From contig NZ_JMIT01000001.1 of assembly GCF_000731675.1 (NCBI RefSeq), positions 991,526 through 1,055,525 of the forward strand: a DNA stretch of 64,000 nucleotides. The letters are read 5' to 3'. The notes below the pieces were generated by a model. The model was not told the origin of the DNA, searched no databases, and saw nothing but the letters and a program-made list of their open reading frames with translations. This DNA is from Pseudomonas capeferrum. GTDB lineage: Bacteria > Pseudomonadota > Gammaproteobacteria > Pseudomonadales > Pseudomonadaceae. This document shows positions 53,819-62,176 of this stretch, in pieces. The position numbers and the translations under genes are program-made. Position 1 is the first letter of the stretch. Each line of letters opens with the position of its first letter.

Positions 53819-54723
53819 ACCTGAACCTGCTGGTGGTGCTGGACGCCTTGTTCGTCGAACAGCACGTCACTCGCGCCGCGGTGCGCCTGCACCTGACCCA
53901 GTCAGCGGTCAGCGCGGCCCTGGGTCGGCTGCGGGAGCATTTTAACGATCCGCTATTTGTCCTCGTGGGCGGCGCCATGCTGCCCACGGCGCTGATGCAG
54001 TCACTGCACCCATGTATCGACCAGGTACTGGAAAGCGCGCGGGGCATTGCCTTCGCCAATGCAAGCTTCGACCCGGGAGCGGCGCGCCGCAAGTTCCGCA
54101 TCATCGCGTCGGATTATGTTATTGCGGTGCTCATGCCGGCGCTGAGGCGACGGTTGGCCAGCCTTGCGCCCCAGGCCGACTTGCAACTTCTCACGCTGGT
54201 GCCGCCAAGGGGAGCCGAGCCGGGCAGCCTGGTGGATGAGGCCCTGGAGCACCGGCACTGCGACCTGGTGATCCTGCCGCTTGCCCATGGCTCGGCGCGT
54301 CATCCGCAGCAACCGTTGTTCGAAGACAGCTTCAGCGTCATTGCTTGCAGGGATAACTGCGCCCTGATGGACGGCCTCACGCTGGAGCATTACCTGGCAG
54401 CGCCACATGTTGTTCGCGAGACCGGCCCAGGCGCCCAGGGCAGCATGGAAGCGGAATTTATCGCAAGCCAGGGGCTGGCGCGGCGAGTGGCTGTGGCTGT
54501 GGACCAGTTCGGGTTGATACCGGAGTTTATCGTTGGCGGCCCCTGCCTATCGACCCTGCACAGTCGCTTGGCGCACCTCTACGCGCAGCGCTTTCCTCTG
54601 CGCCTGCTGCCACCACCACTAGCCATTCCCGCCACTCTGCAGGTGATGCAATGGCACGCCTACCAGGACGGTGACCCGGCGCTGGTCTGGCTGCGCCAGT
54701 TGTTGACGGAGGTGGCGGGCTGA
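53800..54723 (+). CDS. LysR family transcriptional regulator, related to the one at 51097
   Basis: A 307-residue LTTR starting with GTG (MRFHGLDLNLLVVLDALFVE), with the HTH HVTRAAVRLHLTQSAVSAALGRLR. It resembles the LysR at 51097-52020 over its whole length (for example HSRLAHLYAQRFPLRLLPPP against [20 protein letters not shown]), so the two are probably paralogs. It overlaps the Rieske gene and precedes the amidohydrolase gene, within the FAD monooxygenase operon, which would give feedback control. Confidence 0.88.
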   Translation: MRFHGLDLNLLVVLDALFVEQHVTRAAVRLHLTQSAVSAALGRLREHFNDPLFVLVGGAMLPTALMQSLHPCIDQVLESARGIAFANASFDPGAARRKFRIIASDYVIAVLMPALRRRLASLAPQADLQLLTLVPPRGAEPGSLVDEALEHRHCDLVILPLAHGSARHPQQPLFEDSFSVIACRDNCALMDGLTLEHYLAAPHVVRETGPGAQGSMEAEFIASQGLARRVAVAVDQFGLIPEFIVGGPCLSTLHSRLAHLYAQRFPLRLLPPPLAIPATLQVMQWHAYQDGDPALVWLRQLLTEVAG

Positions 54724-54830
54724 CCACGGCGGTATCAATTTCTGTCATGGCCGGCCAGCAGGAAACTTCACTTCCTCAGGCATCGGCTGCCCAATACCGT
54801 ATTGGCACGACAACAACAGGACAGACCGCC

Positions 54831-56219
54831 ATGCCCAGACTCCACGTTCACTGCCAAACGCTCTTTACTGGGCTTGAGGACCAGGCTCGCCACGACCAGG
54901 TGCTGATCATCGAAAAGGGTGTGCTCACCCATGTCGGCCCTCGCCAGAGCGCTCCGCAGCCATTGCCTGGCGAACGCGTGATTGACACTGGCGGACACTT
55001 CGTCATGCCCGGGCTGGTGGATGTCCACACCCATCTGGTGTTCGGCAACGCAAAAAGCGAGGAAGACATAGACCTGCACGTCTCGCCGGAATTTCGTGCC
55101 CTGCGCGGTCTGTTTTTTACGCAGCATGTACTGGCCGCCGGCTACACCTCGGTGGTGGTGCCGGGTGACGCCGGGCATTGCAGCATTGCCGTACGCAACG
55201 CTATCAATGCCGGTATGTTCACCGGCCCGCGCATTGCCGCCAGCAGCAATGTGATCGCCAACCGGCAGAGCCTGAACGACTGGTTCCCCAGTTGGGTCGG
55301 TACGCCTGAGTATTTCTCTGGCCGCCTGTGCGCTACCCGCGACGAGCAGATTGCGGAAATCCGTCGCCAGGCCAAGGACGGCGTGGACCTGATCAAGATC
55401 GCTATGGACGGCCCGCACATGCGTCCCAACGGGGAACATATCGCCGCGTTCACCCAGGACGAAACCCGCGCGATGGTCGAGGAAATCCATCGCCTCGGAA
55501 AAAAAGTCGCCGTGCATGCCTATGGCCGCGAAGCGGTGCTGTATGCGGCGAAGGCGGGGGTGGACGTGATCTTCCACGGTTTTTTCCTGGACGATGCCTG
55601 CATCGAGGCGATACTCGAATCGGGTAGTCACCTCGCTCCGACCTTCACCATGCTCGCCAACAACGTCGAATTTGCCGAGGATTACGAGCCTTCGACCCGC
55701 TGTGGTTACGCTGCGATGCAGCGCCGTGTGATCGAGGTGGGTTGTCGGAACTTGCGCCGCGCTCGGGAAGCCGGCGTACCGTTCATGACCGGCAGTGACA
55801 GCGGTTTTGCGATCACCCCCTACGGTGAATGGCACGCCCGTGAAATCGAGATTTTTGTCGACTGGTTGGGTTTCAGCCCTGCCCAGGCATTGCGCGCGGC
55901 AACCTCGGTTGCCGCGCGGATGATGCCCGTGTCGCAGCAGGTGGGCGCCATCGAGGTGGGTCGTCGCGCCGACTTCATCTGTGTCGATGGCTCACCACTG
56001 CAGAACGTCTCGATTCTTCAGGACCGCGAGCGCATACGTGACGTGTACCTAGGCGGGCATCGCGTGGAGGCCCACGTACCGGGCTACGATCCCTACAAGG
56101 TCAGTGACTTCAACACGGTGAAATGGGCCGAACTTCACACCCGGCAACGGGCTATGGAAATGGGTAAGCGCAGCACACCTGGATCTGCACCAGAGCAGGA
56201 GGTAGGCCGGCATGAATAA
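54831..56219 (+). CDS. Metal-dependent amidohydrolase family protein
   Basis: A 462-residue hydrolase of the imidazolonepropionase/prolidase-like group. Metal ligands appear in order: HTH in GLVDVHTHLVF, Lys in DLIKIAMDG, His in VAVHAYGREAV, His in DVIFHGFFLDD, and Asp in TGSDSGFAITPYG. The C-terminal barrel strand (GAIEVGRRADFICVDGSP) is typical. It hydrolyses a C-N or ester bond in a cyclic or amide substrate. The ATG at 54831 gives the usual short beta-domain start; upstream ATGs add an unlikely extension. It overlaps the next gene by 8 bp. Confidence 0.88.
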   Translation: MPRLHVHCQTLFTGLEDQARHDQVLIIEKGVLTHVGPRQSAPQPLPGERVIDTGGHFVMPGLVDVHTHLVFGNAKSEEDIDLHVSPEFRALRGLFFTQHVLAAGYTSVVVPGDAGHCSIAVRNAINAGMFTGPRIAASSNVIANRQSLNDWFPSWVGTPEYFSGRLCATRDEQIAEIRRQAKDGVDLIKIAMDGPHMRPNGEHIAAFTQDETRAMVEEIHRLGKKVAVHAYGREAVLYAAKAGVDVIFHGFFLDDACIEAILESGSHLAPTFTMLANNVEFAEDYEPSTRCGYAAMQRRVIEVGCRNLRRAREAGVPFMTGSDSGFAITPYGEWHAREIEIFVDWLGFSPAQALRAATSVAARMMPVSQQVGAIEVGRRADFICVDGSPLQNVSILQDRERIRDVYLGGHRVEAHVPGYDPYKVSDFNTVKWAELHTRQRAMEMGKRSTPGSAPEQEVGRHE

Positions 56220-56649
56220 GCTCACCCTGGAACTGGCGTCGCGGATGGTCGACACGGCGCTGACAGAGGGCCGGCGGTTAGCCTTGCAGCCACTTTGTGC
56301 TGCGGTACTGGATGCCGGTGGTCACCTGCTGGCGCTCAAACGCGACGAGCGCGCCAGCCTGCTGCGTCCGCAAATCGCGTCGGGCAAGGCCGCCTCAGTG
56401 CTTGGCATGGGCTTTGGCGGCCGCGAACTTGCCCGTCGTGCTGCCGCGCTACCTGCATTCTTCAATGCATTGAGTGACTTGGCCGGCGGCAACATGGTTC
56501 CGGTGCCCGGCGGGGTGCTGGTGCGTAACGGGGCAGGGGAGGTCATCGGCGCTATCGGTATTAGTGGTGACAGCTCCGACAACGACGAACGCTGTGCGAT
56601 TGCCGGCGTGCTGGGGGCAAACCTGATACCCGACAGTGGGGCGTGTTGA
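56212..56649 (+). CDS. GlcG/HbpS family heme-binding-like protein
   Basis: A 145-residue protein of the GlcG/HbpS fold: LTLELASRMVDTALTEGRRL, then AAVLDAGGHLLALKRDERASLLRPQIASGKA, and VPVPGGVLVRNGAGEVIGAIGISGDSSDNDE at the C-terminus. Members bind small ligands or heme and are often the last gene of catabolic operons without a proven enzymatic role. It overlaps the amidohydrolase gene by 8 bp and closes the cluster. Confidence 0.87.
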   Translation: MNKLTLELASRMVDTALTEGRRLALQPLCAAVLDAGGHLLALKRDERASLLRPQIASGKAASVLGMGFGGRELARRAAALPAFFNALSDLAGGNMVPVPGGVLVRNGAGEVIGAIGISGDSSDNDERCAIAGVLGANLIPDSGAC

Positions 56650-56725
56650 TAGGGAAAAAAGCCACTTTTGCCCCAGCGGCTTGATTGTCTAACATCCTGT
56701 TCGTCGAGATCGTGGCGGGACGATC

Positions 56726-57143
56726 ATGAAACGGTTCATTGAAGGTCAGGCCGGGACGCAAGTCACGCTGCTGCCGGAGTGCCTGATGATTACATCACCG
56801 AAGAAAACCCAGTTCGGGTGGTCGACGTTTTCATCGATGAACTTTACCTAGGAGCACTCGGCGTCGATCCTGCTGCAACGAGTCGTCCGGCCTACCATCC
56901 AGCACTCCTGCTGAAATCTACATCTATGGCCACCTCAACCGGATTCAGTCCAGCCGCCGGCTTGCGCGCGAGACAGAGCGCAATATCGAGCTGATGTGGC
57001 TAACGGGCCGGTTGACTCCCGACTTCGAAACGATTGCCGACTTTCGCCGGGACAACGGTAAAGCCATTCGCAGCGTGTGCCAACAATCCGTAGTCCTGTG
57101 CCGGAACCTCAATTTTTTCTCTCCTGGTGCCGGACCGGTGTAG
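56726..57143 (+). pseudogene. Decayed IS1182-family transposase (N-terminal part)
   Basis: The frame begins MKRFIEGQAGTQVTLLPECL, then shifts by one base at about 56785 and resumes as DYITEENPVRVVDVFIDEL and RPAYHPALLL. After another shift near 56915 it continues as IYGHLNRIQSSRRLARETER, then WLTGRLTPDFETIADFRRDN and SVCQQSVVLCRNLNFF. This is the start of a typical IS1182-type transposase, cut off at a stop at 57141-57143. It is clearly non-functional. Confidence 0.82.
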
Positions 57144-57552
57144 ATCTCCACTTACACCTGCGAATTTAAAAGCTGCCCCAGCTTCTTTCGCTACTCGACT
57201 TACTTACTTGCGTTTTCACACAGCCCGGGTCGTTAGCAGCCTTTCGCGACTGGCCGCTAACAACCCAGAGCTGACGGTCAGAACCGAAGTTGACAGTGTT
57301 GGCCGGTGTGTTGCTCGGCCAACGCTGCAACCGCGCGCGCCGAGGGTGCCCGGGAATTGCTTCAGCAACAGATAGCTTCACTGTCCGCTGCGTCAGATGA
57401 GTTGCGAGCAACCATCACCACCCTGGAGATTCGCGACAAGCAAGTAACGCATCTGCTCGACCAGGCCAACGTCGAGTTAGAGGCACTGCGCGTCCCGGGC
57501 CCAGCTCAGTAGTACGAAGACCAACCACTGCGCGAGAGATGCATTGACCCAG
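57144..57552. other. Decayed region after the transposase relic
   Basis: No intact gene is seen. The stretch TTTTCACACAGCC near 57212 and the following bases look like the noncoding end of an IS element. The right part holds the coiled-coil gene tail listed separately at 57330-57512. Confidence 0.4.
57330..57512 (+). pseudogene. 3' remnant of a coiled-coil (KfrA-like) DNA-binding protein gene
   Basis: The frame encodes about 60 residues of heptad-rich sequence (ELLQQQIASLSAASDELRAT, then LEIRDKQVTHLLDQANVELE) and ends at TAG 57510-57512. This looks like the C-terminal coiled coil of a KfrA-type protein whose DNA-binding head is missing. No ribosome site or sensible start is present. Identity is tentative. 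Confidence 0.4.
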
Positions 57553-58329
57553 CTAGTCAGGTTTCAGATGCGATGCAAAGCGAATCCGGGCATAAATCTC
57601 TGCCATTAGCTTCGCGTTTTCGTCGAAGGGTTTATCGACCCGGAGGTGGCCATATGTGTCGGAGATCGGTACGCCTCCCTGAATCCCGCACTCAATGAAC
57701 GGTACGATCTGCCGATTGTCCAGCTTACCTCGACAGTCATCCCATCCTATGAGCGCCGGGTATGCTGACTCTTTCAGAAAGAGGACGACCAGCGACTCTT
57801 CCAATGCATGCGGACGGGTCGGAGCGCATGCCGTGTAGTTACGCCTCCATCGGGGTGTGCGGTGAGCACGGTAATCAAAGAACGAAACACATCCGTTTTG
57901 GCGAAAATAGCCAGTAGCGGAATCCGAGAACGGGGAAGGGCGGCCAGTGGTATTCGGTACCAGCAGCCCCTCCTGCACGATCATTTCGTAATGTCCAACC
58001 GTTGTTACATGGAATACCTTTCCGAGCAATCGGGGTAATAACCCATTGAGATCGCTTGTGATGCGAGGTAACGCCTCGATACGCCTATTCAACTGATTTA
58101 CCACCCTTGGACATGCTCCACCAGCAGTGCACCCGCCATTCATCGCGGCGAAAACGGCACAGAAGACACCAGAAGAATGGCGAATACCCACATCTGATGA
58201 TGCAATCAAATAGCCATTAGAATTATGCAGTAGTTCGTTGATTGCCGCACGGCGGAAGGTCATGCCTCGGGCGCCCGCAGTGGCAATCTCCAGCCAGACG
58301 TTATGCGATAGCATGACTGCGCGCCCCAT
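57553..58329 (-). CDS. Hypothetical protein with possible ADP-ribosyltransferase-like core
   Basis: A 258-residue soluble protein with no family that I can name. Its middle part, KVFHVTTVGHYEMIVQEGLL followed about 30 residues later by GCVSFFDYR, recalls the H-T and Y/S elements of small ADP-ribosyltransferase folds (DarT, RNA 2'-phosphotransferase, HYD1), where the pattern is H-x-T then IL-x-x-GL. This is a visual likeness only. The start is uncertain: ATGs at 58329, 58314 and 58263 are possible and none has a strong ribosome site. It lies among IS relics and is more AT-rich than the catabolic cluster. Confidence 0.55.
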   Translation of the reverse strand: MGRAVMLSHNVWLEIATAGARGMTFRRAAINELLHNSNGYLIASSDVGIRHSSGVFCAVFAAMNGGCTAGGACPRVVNQLNRRIEALPRITSDLNGLLPRLLGKVFHVTTVGHYEMIVQEGLLVPNTTGRPSPFSDSATGYFRQNGCVSFFDYRAHRTPRWRRNYTACAPTRPHALEESLVVLFLKESAYPALIGWDDCRGKLDNRQIVPFIECGIQGGVPISDTYGHLRVDKPFDENAKLMAEIYARIRFASHLKPD

Positions 58330-58454
58330 GAGAAAGGCACCCAGCCGAGCTGACCTAGATCAGCTCTAACTGCCTGGCGAGAGTCCATTTCCTATGCAAT
58401 AGTCTGCAGCAGTGGCGATAGGCCACTTGCATGGAACAGCATCTAGGAGGCGGT

Positions 58455-58658
58455 ATGGCGATTTACATTGCACCGGGGAACCGGGTGGGGCGTGACGGCG
58501 GGTCGTTCCAGGAAGTGACCATGGACACCGTCAGGCATGTGGTTACAGCCACTTATGGTCGCTACTGCACCATTCGTGATAATGAGCAGGCACCAGCGAC
58601 AAGCCGGCCTAATCGTCATTGGCTGCAGATTTTCCGCACGCCAGACAACACTGAGTGA
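58455..58658 (+). CDS. Small hypothetical protein, 67 residues
   Basis: Begins MAIYIAPGNRVGRDGGSFQE with TAGGAGG 4 bp before the ATG. It is followed by a good terminator-like hairpin at 58690-58711, so it looks like a separate small gene. There are no recognisable domains; the sequence is basic and probably soluble. The upstream in-frame ATG at 58431 lacks a ribosome site. Confidence 0.6.
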   Translation: MAIYIAPGNRVGRDGGSFQEVTMDTVRHVVTATYGRYCTIRDNEQAPATSRPNRHWLQIFRTPDNTE

Positions 58659-58689
58659 TCTTGGCCGTAATGACACCTCACTCAAGTAC

Positions 58690-58711
58690 GAAGCGCCTCA
58701 AGGGGCGCTTC
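58690..58711 (+). terminator. Hairpin terminator after the 67-residue gene
   Basis: An 8-bp perfect stem GAAGCGCC/GGCGCTTC with a 6-base loop is followed by CTTTGGG. It is similar in form to common Pseudomonas terminators, though the T-run is short. The remainder of 58712-59024 shows no supported gene. Confidence 0.55.
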
Positions 58712-59024
58712 CTTTGGGTATCACGCTGCTGATCGCCTAATCGGTCATTCCTAGCAGGCACCTTGTCTCAGATGGTGAGCAATTGTCCTCATGGCACTCA
58801 TGCTTCTGCAGTGCCCCTTTTCCCACTGAGCCTTCCCGTCTTTTCGATATCCATGACCCGTGAGCTTGGGTTTCGATCTGCGGAACACTTCACGACCCGC
58901 ACCACTCGTACGACAGGTATCGCTGCTTCGCACCTCTTAAAAGTCGGATGCGTTGCGTTCTTGCCGTGCCTATGCGAAAAAAGATGGCCGGTGGCCACTC
59001 TTACAAGCATTAAGCGAGGCAAGG

Positions 59025-60161
59025 ATGCGTAGGTTTGTTTCCGTGTTGGTGATGTACTGCCTGTTCGTCGTAATCCTGCTCACAGCGATGGGCATGGCCG
59101 TGTCGAGCATGCTATCAGGCCTCATATTGGTGGTGGCGGCGCTTCTCTTCTTTCCGCCCGTAAACGACTGGTTCGAACAGAAGACCGGACGAGTCATCAC
59201 GCCAGCCATTCGCTTTGTGGGCCTTGTCGGGCTGATTATGCTGTCAAGTACCGTCCTGGAGACGCAGGTCAAGCAGGAAAACGCTACCAGGGAGGCGAAG
59301 GTAGCCGCAGATGATAAGAAGAAAGCCGAGCAAGCCAACCAAGAGCAGAAGGCCTATCTTGCCGCGCATCGCATTCAGATACTCGCGGATTTGAACACCA
59401 AGATTGCCAGCAAAAGCTACCAGGAGGCAGCGCTTCTAGCTCGCCAGTATCAAGGCCTGGGTGATGGTGAAATCGATGCGGCGTCCAATATTGCGATTGA
59501 AGGTGAACGATCGCTGCTGGATCAGCAAAATAAGGCAGCTCTGATCACCTCCATAAAAACACTGAAACCGAATCAGTACCAAGAGCTGGCCAGCGCTTAT
59601 CGAGAATTGAGCAAGCTCGAGCCAGATAACCCGAAGTACGCTGCAGAAGCACAACGCCTTGACAAGGTCATGGCCGATCAGGAGGCAACGGCCAAAGCGA
59701 AAGTAGCTGAATCTCAAGCTCGCGAGCAAAAGCGCAGTGCTGGCTTGCTCTGGAACTATGTGACAAACGAGGATTCCATGAGCGGAAAGGTGATCAAGTA
59801 CGCCGTGGTTCAGTCACTGAATTCCGTGAACTTTGGATTCCCTTACAACGGCGCGCAGCGAGGTAAGCTCAGCCTGCGCAAACATCCGCGCTGGGGAGAA
59901 TCCGCCTATCTGTCGCTCGACCAGGGGCAGTTCATCTGTGGCTACGACAGCTGCAATGTACGCGTGCGCTATGGTAACGGGAAACCACAACGTGTCGGCG
60001 CGTCGGAACCCAGTGATCACAGTACCAACATCCTGTTCATCTCCAACCACAAGCAGTTTGTGGCAAATGCCAAGAAAGTCGACAAGGTCTACATCGAGGC
60101 CGAGTTCTACCAAGAGGGTAACCGTGTCTTTGAGTTCGACGTCAGCCAACTCGACTGGTAA
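59025..60161 (+). CDS. Hypothetical membrane-anchored coiled-coil protein
   Basis: A 378-residue protein. Two or three hydrophobic segments at the N-terminus (about residues 3-45 and 63-80) are followed by a charged helical coiled-coil stretch (about 80-240, rich in Lys, Ala, Glu and Gln: VKQENATREAKVAADDKKKA and similar). A C-terminal globular domain (about 250-378) contains LSLRKHPRWGESAYLSLDQG and FICGYDSCNVRVRYG. The C-terminal part resembles domains seen in other bacterial proteins of unknown function. GAGG is 5 bp before the ATG. The neighbours give no functional clue. Confidence 0.75.
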   Translation: MRRFVSVLVMYCLFVVILLTAMGMAVSSMLSGLILVVAALLFFPPVNDWFEQKTGRVITPAIRFVGLVGLIMLSSTVLETQVKQENATREAKVAADDKKKAEQANQEQKAYLAAHRIQILADLNTKIASKSYQEAALLARQYQGLGDGEIDAASNIAIEGERSLLDQQNKAALITSIKTLKPNQYQELASAYRELSKLEPDNPKYAAEAQRLDKVMADQEATAKAKVAESQAREQKRSAGLLWNYVTNEDSMSGKVIKYAVVQSLNSVNFGFPYNGAQRGKLSLRKHPRWGESAYLSLDQGQFICGYDSCNVRVRYGNGKPQRVGASEPSDHSTNILFISNHKQFVANAKKVDKVYIEAEFYQEGNRVFEFDVSQLDW

Positions 60162-60342
60162 TGCTTGGGCCTTCTAGAACTCCTCACATCCGCGAATCGA
60201 AGGCGCATCTTTGGTTTCTTGTTTGCAGGCTTGTTCTTCGACGTCCGTGACATGACCATCCCGCAAGGATCCGAGGGAGGTTCATACCAGCGGCGAGCGG
60301 CGCACGAAACTATCGGGGCCACGAGGGCTCCGTACTCGCACA

Positions 60343-60360
60343 GGAGTACAAATGTACTCC
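60343..60360. repeat. Perfect 18-bp palindrome, possible operator (LexA2-like)
   Basis: GGAGTACAAATGTACTCC has 8-bp inverted arms around AA. The core AGTAC-N4-GTACT resembles the AGTAC-N4-GTGCT site I recall for the second LexA of P. putida. It lies 152 bp before the gene at 60513. The surrounding gap (60162-60512) holds no gene that I can support. A one-mismatch copy is at 14584-14601. Confidence 0.45.
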
Positions 60361-60512
60361 GCTAGGAAAATAGCCATGCTTTCACTCTGGTAGAGTCAGG
60401 CGACGTGCCTTTTGTCGCGCCCCAAAAGGTTACGATTGCTGGCGCAGGCCGCCCCCTGACCACCGCCTGATCTGCTACATCATAAGGCTTATCAGAGCCA
60501 AAGGATTAACTC

Positions 60513-60848
60513 ATGCTGCGCTGCAAGAAATGCAACAAGCCTTCCGCACGCGTTGTCACCAAGCGCGAATTGCATACCACCTCGAAAGGCCTTGGGCCAG
60601 TTGGGATGCCCGCAGCCGCAATCTTGGCAGCTGCTGCCGCTAGAGCCGCACCCAGTGCGCCAGGCATCATGATGCGCGTAGCAAAGGCAGCAACGAAAGA
60701 CACAAGGAGCCTGCTTATTGCGGCAGGGATTTCCGCTGCCACCCTCGCTGTAGGTCAGGGCGTTAAGTATTTGGCCGGACGTTTGGCCAGCAATGACAAG
60801 AAATTCGTCTACTGCTCAGACTGCGGTCACTACGAGGCTTTGCCCTGA
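60513..60848 (+). CDS. Small zinc-ribbon-like protein with hydrophobic centre
   Basis: A 111-residue protein. A CxxC pair at the start (CKKC, Cys4 and Cys7) and another at the end (YCSDCGHY) could together bind one zinc. Between them lie two Ala/Gly-rich hydrophobic stretches (about residues 32-46 and 65-87) that might insert in the membrane. AAAGGA is 7 bp before the ATG. The function is unknown; a palindrome that may be an operator lies upstream. Confidence 0.65.
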   Translation: MLRCKKCNKPSARVVTKRELHTTSKGLGPVGMPAAAILAAAAARAAPSAPGIMMRVAKAATKDTRSLLIAAGISAATLAVGQGVKYLAGRLASNDKKFVYCSDCGHYEALP

Positions 60849-61232
60849 GATCGTCATCATCAATGGAGCGTACCATGCACAATGAGGCGTATGGCCACCA
60901 TGAAAACTTTCGAAGCTTGAGGCATTGGCTGGACACAGCCAATCGACACCAGTCCTGGACAACCTCCCTCCGAAGCCAAGATCCTTTATTGTCAGGAGAT
61001 GAAGGTTGATGGATTTGATGCGGCTCAATGACCTTTATCGATGGTACGCAACAAAGGCCCAGAAAGCGACGGAGTACCGTTGCTGGATGAATTCCACATC
61101 CTGTGGAGCATCGCTAGGATTTCCATGCGCCAATGAAGCTCCTATCCGAAACCGTTCAAAGTCCAGGTCGTTCAGGAATGCCTGCAACCTAGAGCAGCGT
61201 TGGCCAGACCAGGTCTTTCAGCAGCGCAGGAG
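60849..61232. other. Intergenic stretch without a supported gene
   Basis: A frame from 61009 begins MDLMRLNDLYRWYATKAQKA, which looks protein-like for about 25 residues and then degenerates. It may be the broken 5' end of a lost gene. Nothing else is recognisable. Confidence 0.35.
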
Positions 61233-62093
61233 TCAGGTAGCCGTTTGAAAACTTCCGCTATTGCGAAAGATCCCAGGCGTCATTCCGATCACCTTCTTGA
61301 AGGCCCGCGCCATGTGGCTCTGATCGAAGAAGCCACTTGCACAGGCTGCCTCGGTCAGCGTAGCTCCGGTGCGCAGCAGCTTTTGCACATGCGCTATGCG
61401 CCTTTGAATCTGATAGCTGTGAGGCGCAACACCTACGTGCTTTTTGAAGACGCGAATGAGGTACAGCGGCTCAAGATTGACTAACTGGGCCAAGGCCTCC
61501 AGAGGAATGTCCTGGTCGAAATCGTCTTCCAGCTTGCGCTTTATCCGTTTTACCGCCTGCTGCTCTGATGGCAGGACTGATAACGCGGGCGCACCGCTAT
61601 GCTCGAACACCTGGCACACCAGCTCTAGCAGGATGGATTCGCGCTGAAGGCCAGTTGGTGTTTGCTCAATCAGTTGGTGCAACTGCAGGAAGCTTTGGGC
61701 AAAGGCCGGATTCGAGCTGAGCGCTTTCTGAAAAAGATGGATGTGATCGCTGGCTACACGGCCCCCGAACACCGCTTGGTTCACCCAGGCCGGATCGAGG
61801 TAGAGCATCCGGTACATCCAGCCATTGTCGTGGCCGGGCAGGCCGTCATGTATTTCGCCTGGCGGTATCGTGACAACGCTGCCCACCCCACCCAAGGTAT
61901 AGCCGCCTCGGTAGAAAAGCTTTTCAACTCCGCCGCTTATCACCCCTATGGCATAGCGGTCGTGCGAATGCCGACCGAAAGACTGAGTGGTATAGCGCGC
62001 TGACAAAAGTTCGCAGTTGCCTTCGGGAATGCGCGAGAAATGCACGAAGTCCTTACCGTGAGAAGGGTTTTCTAGGCCTTCTGTCTTTTCCAT
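61233..62093 (-). CDS. AraC family transcriptional regulator
   Basis: A 286-residue regulator. The N-terminal cupin-like ligand-binding domain (about residues 20-150) contains FGRHSHDRYAIGVISGGVE and VVTIPPGEIHDGLPG. The C-terminal double HTH (about 185-280) contains ALAQLVNLEPLYLIRVFKKHVG and EAACASGFFDQSHMARAFKKVIGMTPG. It is divergent from the glutathione S-transferase gene at 62177 with an 83-bp gap, and probably controls it together with the EamA exporter gene. The ATG at 62093 gives MEKTEGLENPSHGK; an upstream ATG at 62147 is less likely. Confidence 0.88.
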   Translation of the reverse strand: MEKTEGLENPSHGKDFVHFSRIPEGNCELLSARYTTQSFGRHSHDRYAIGVISGGVEKLFYRGGYTLGGVGSVVTIPPGEIHDGLPGHDNGWMYRMLYLDPAWVNQAVFGGRVASDHIHLFQKALSSNPAFAQSFLQLHQLIEQTPTGLQRESILLELVCQVFEHSGAPALSVLPSEQQAVKRIKRKLEDDFDQDIPLEALAQLVNLEPLYLIRVFKKHVGVAPHSYQIQRRIAHVQKLLRTGATLTEAACASGFFDQSHMARAFKKVIGMTPGIFRNSGSFQTAT

Positions 62094-62176
62094 GACCTGT
62101 CCAGTTTTGTGCAATACGGCTGAAAAAAGCGGCCATAAAGTTAGCACCTATTTCACAAAAAGCGCTAGGAAAGGAC

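Noticed and set aside
54805..54831. A sigma-54 promoter near TTGGCACGACA upstream of the amidohydrolase gene
   Set aside because: The -24-like TGGCACG is present, but the -12 GC element with correct spacing is missing.
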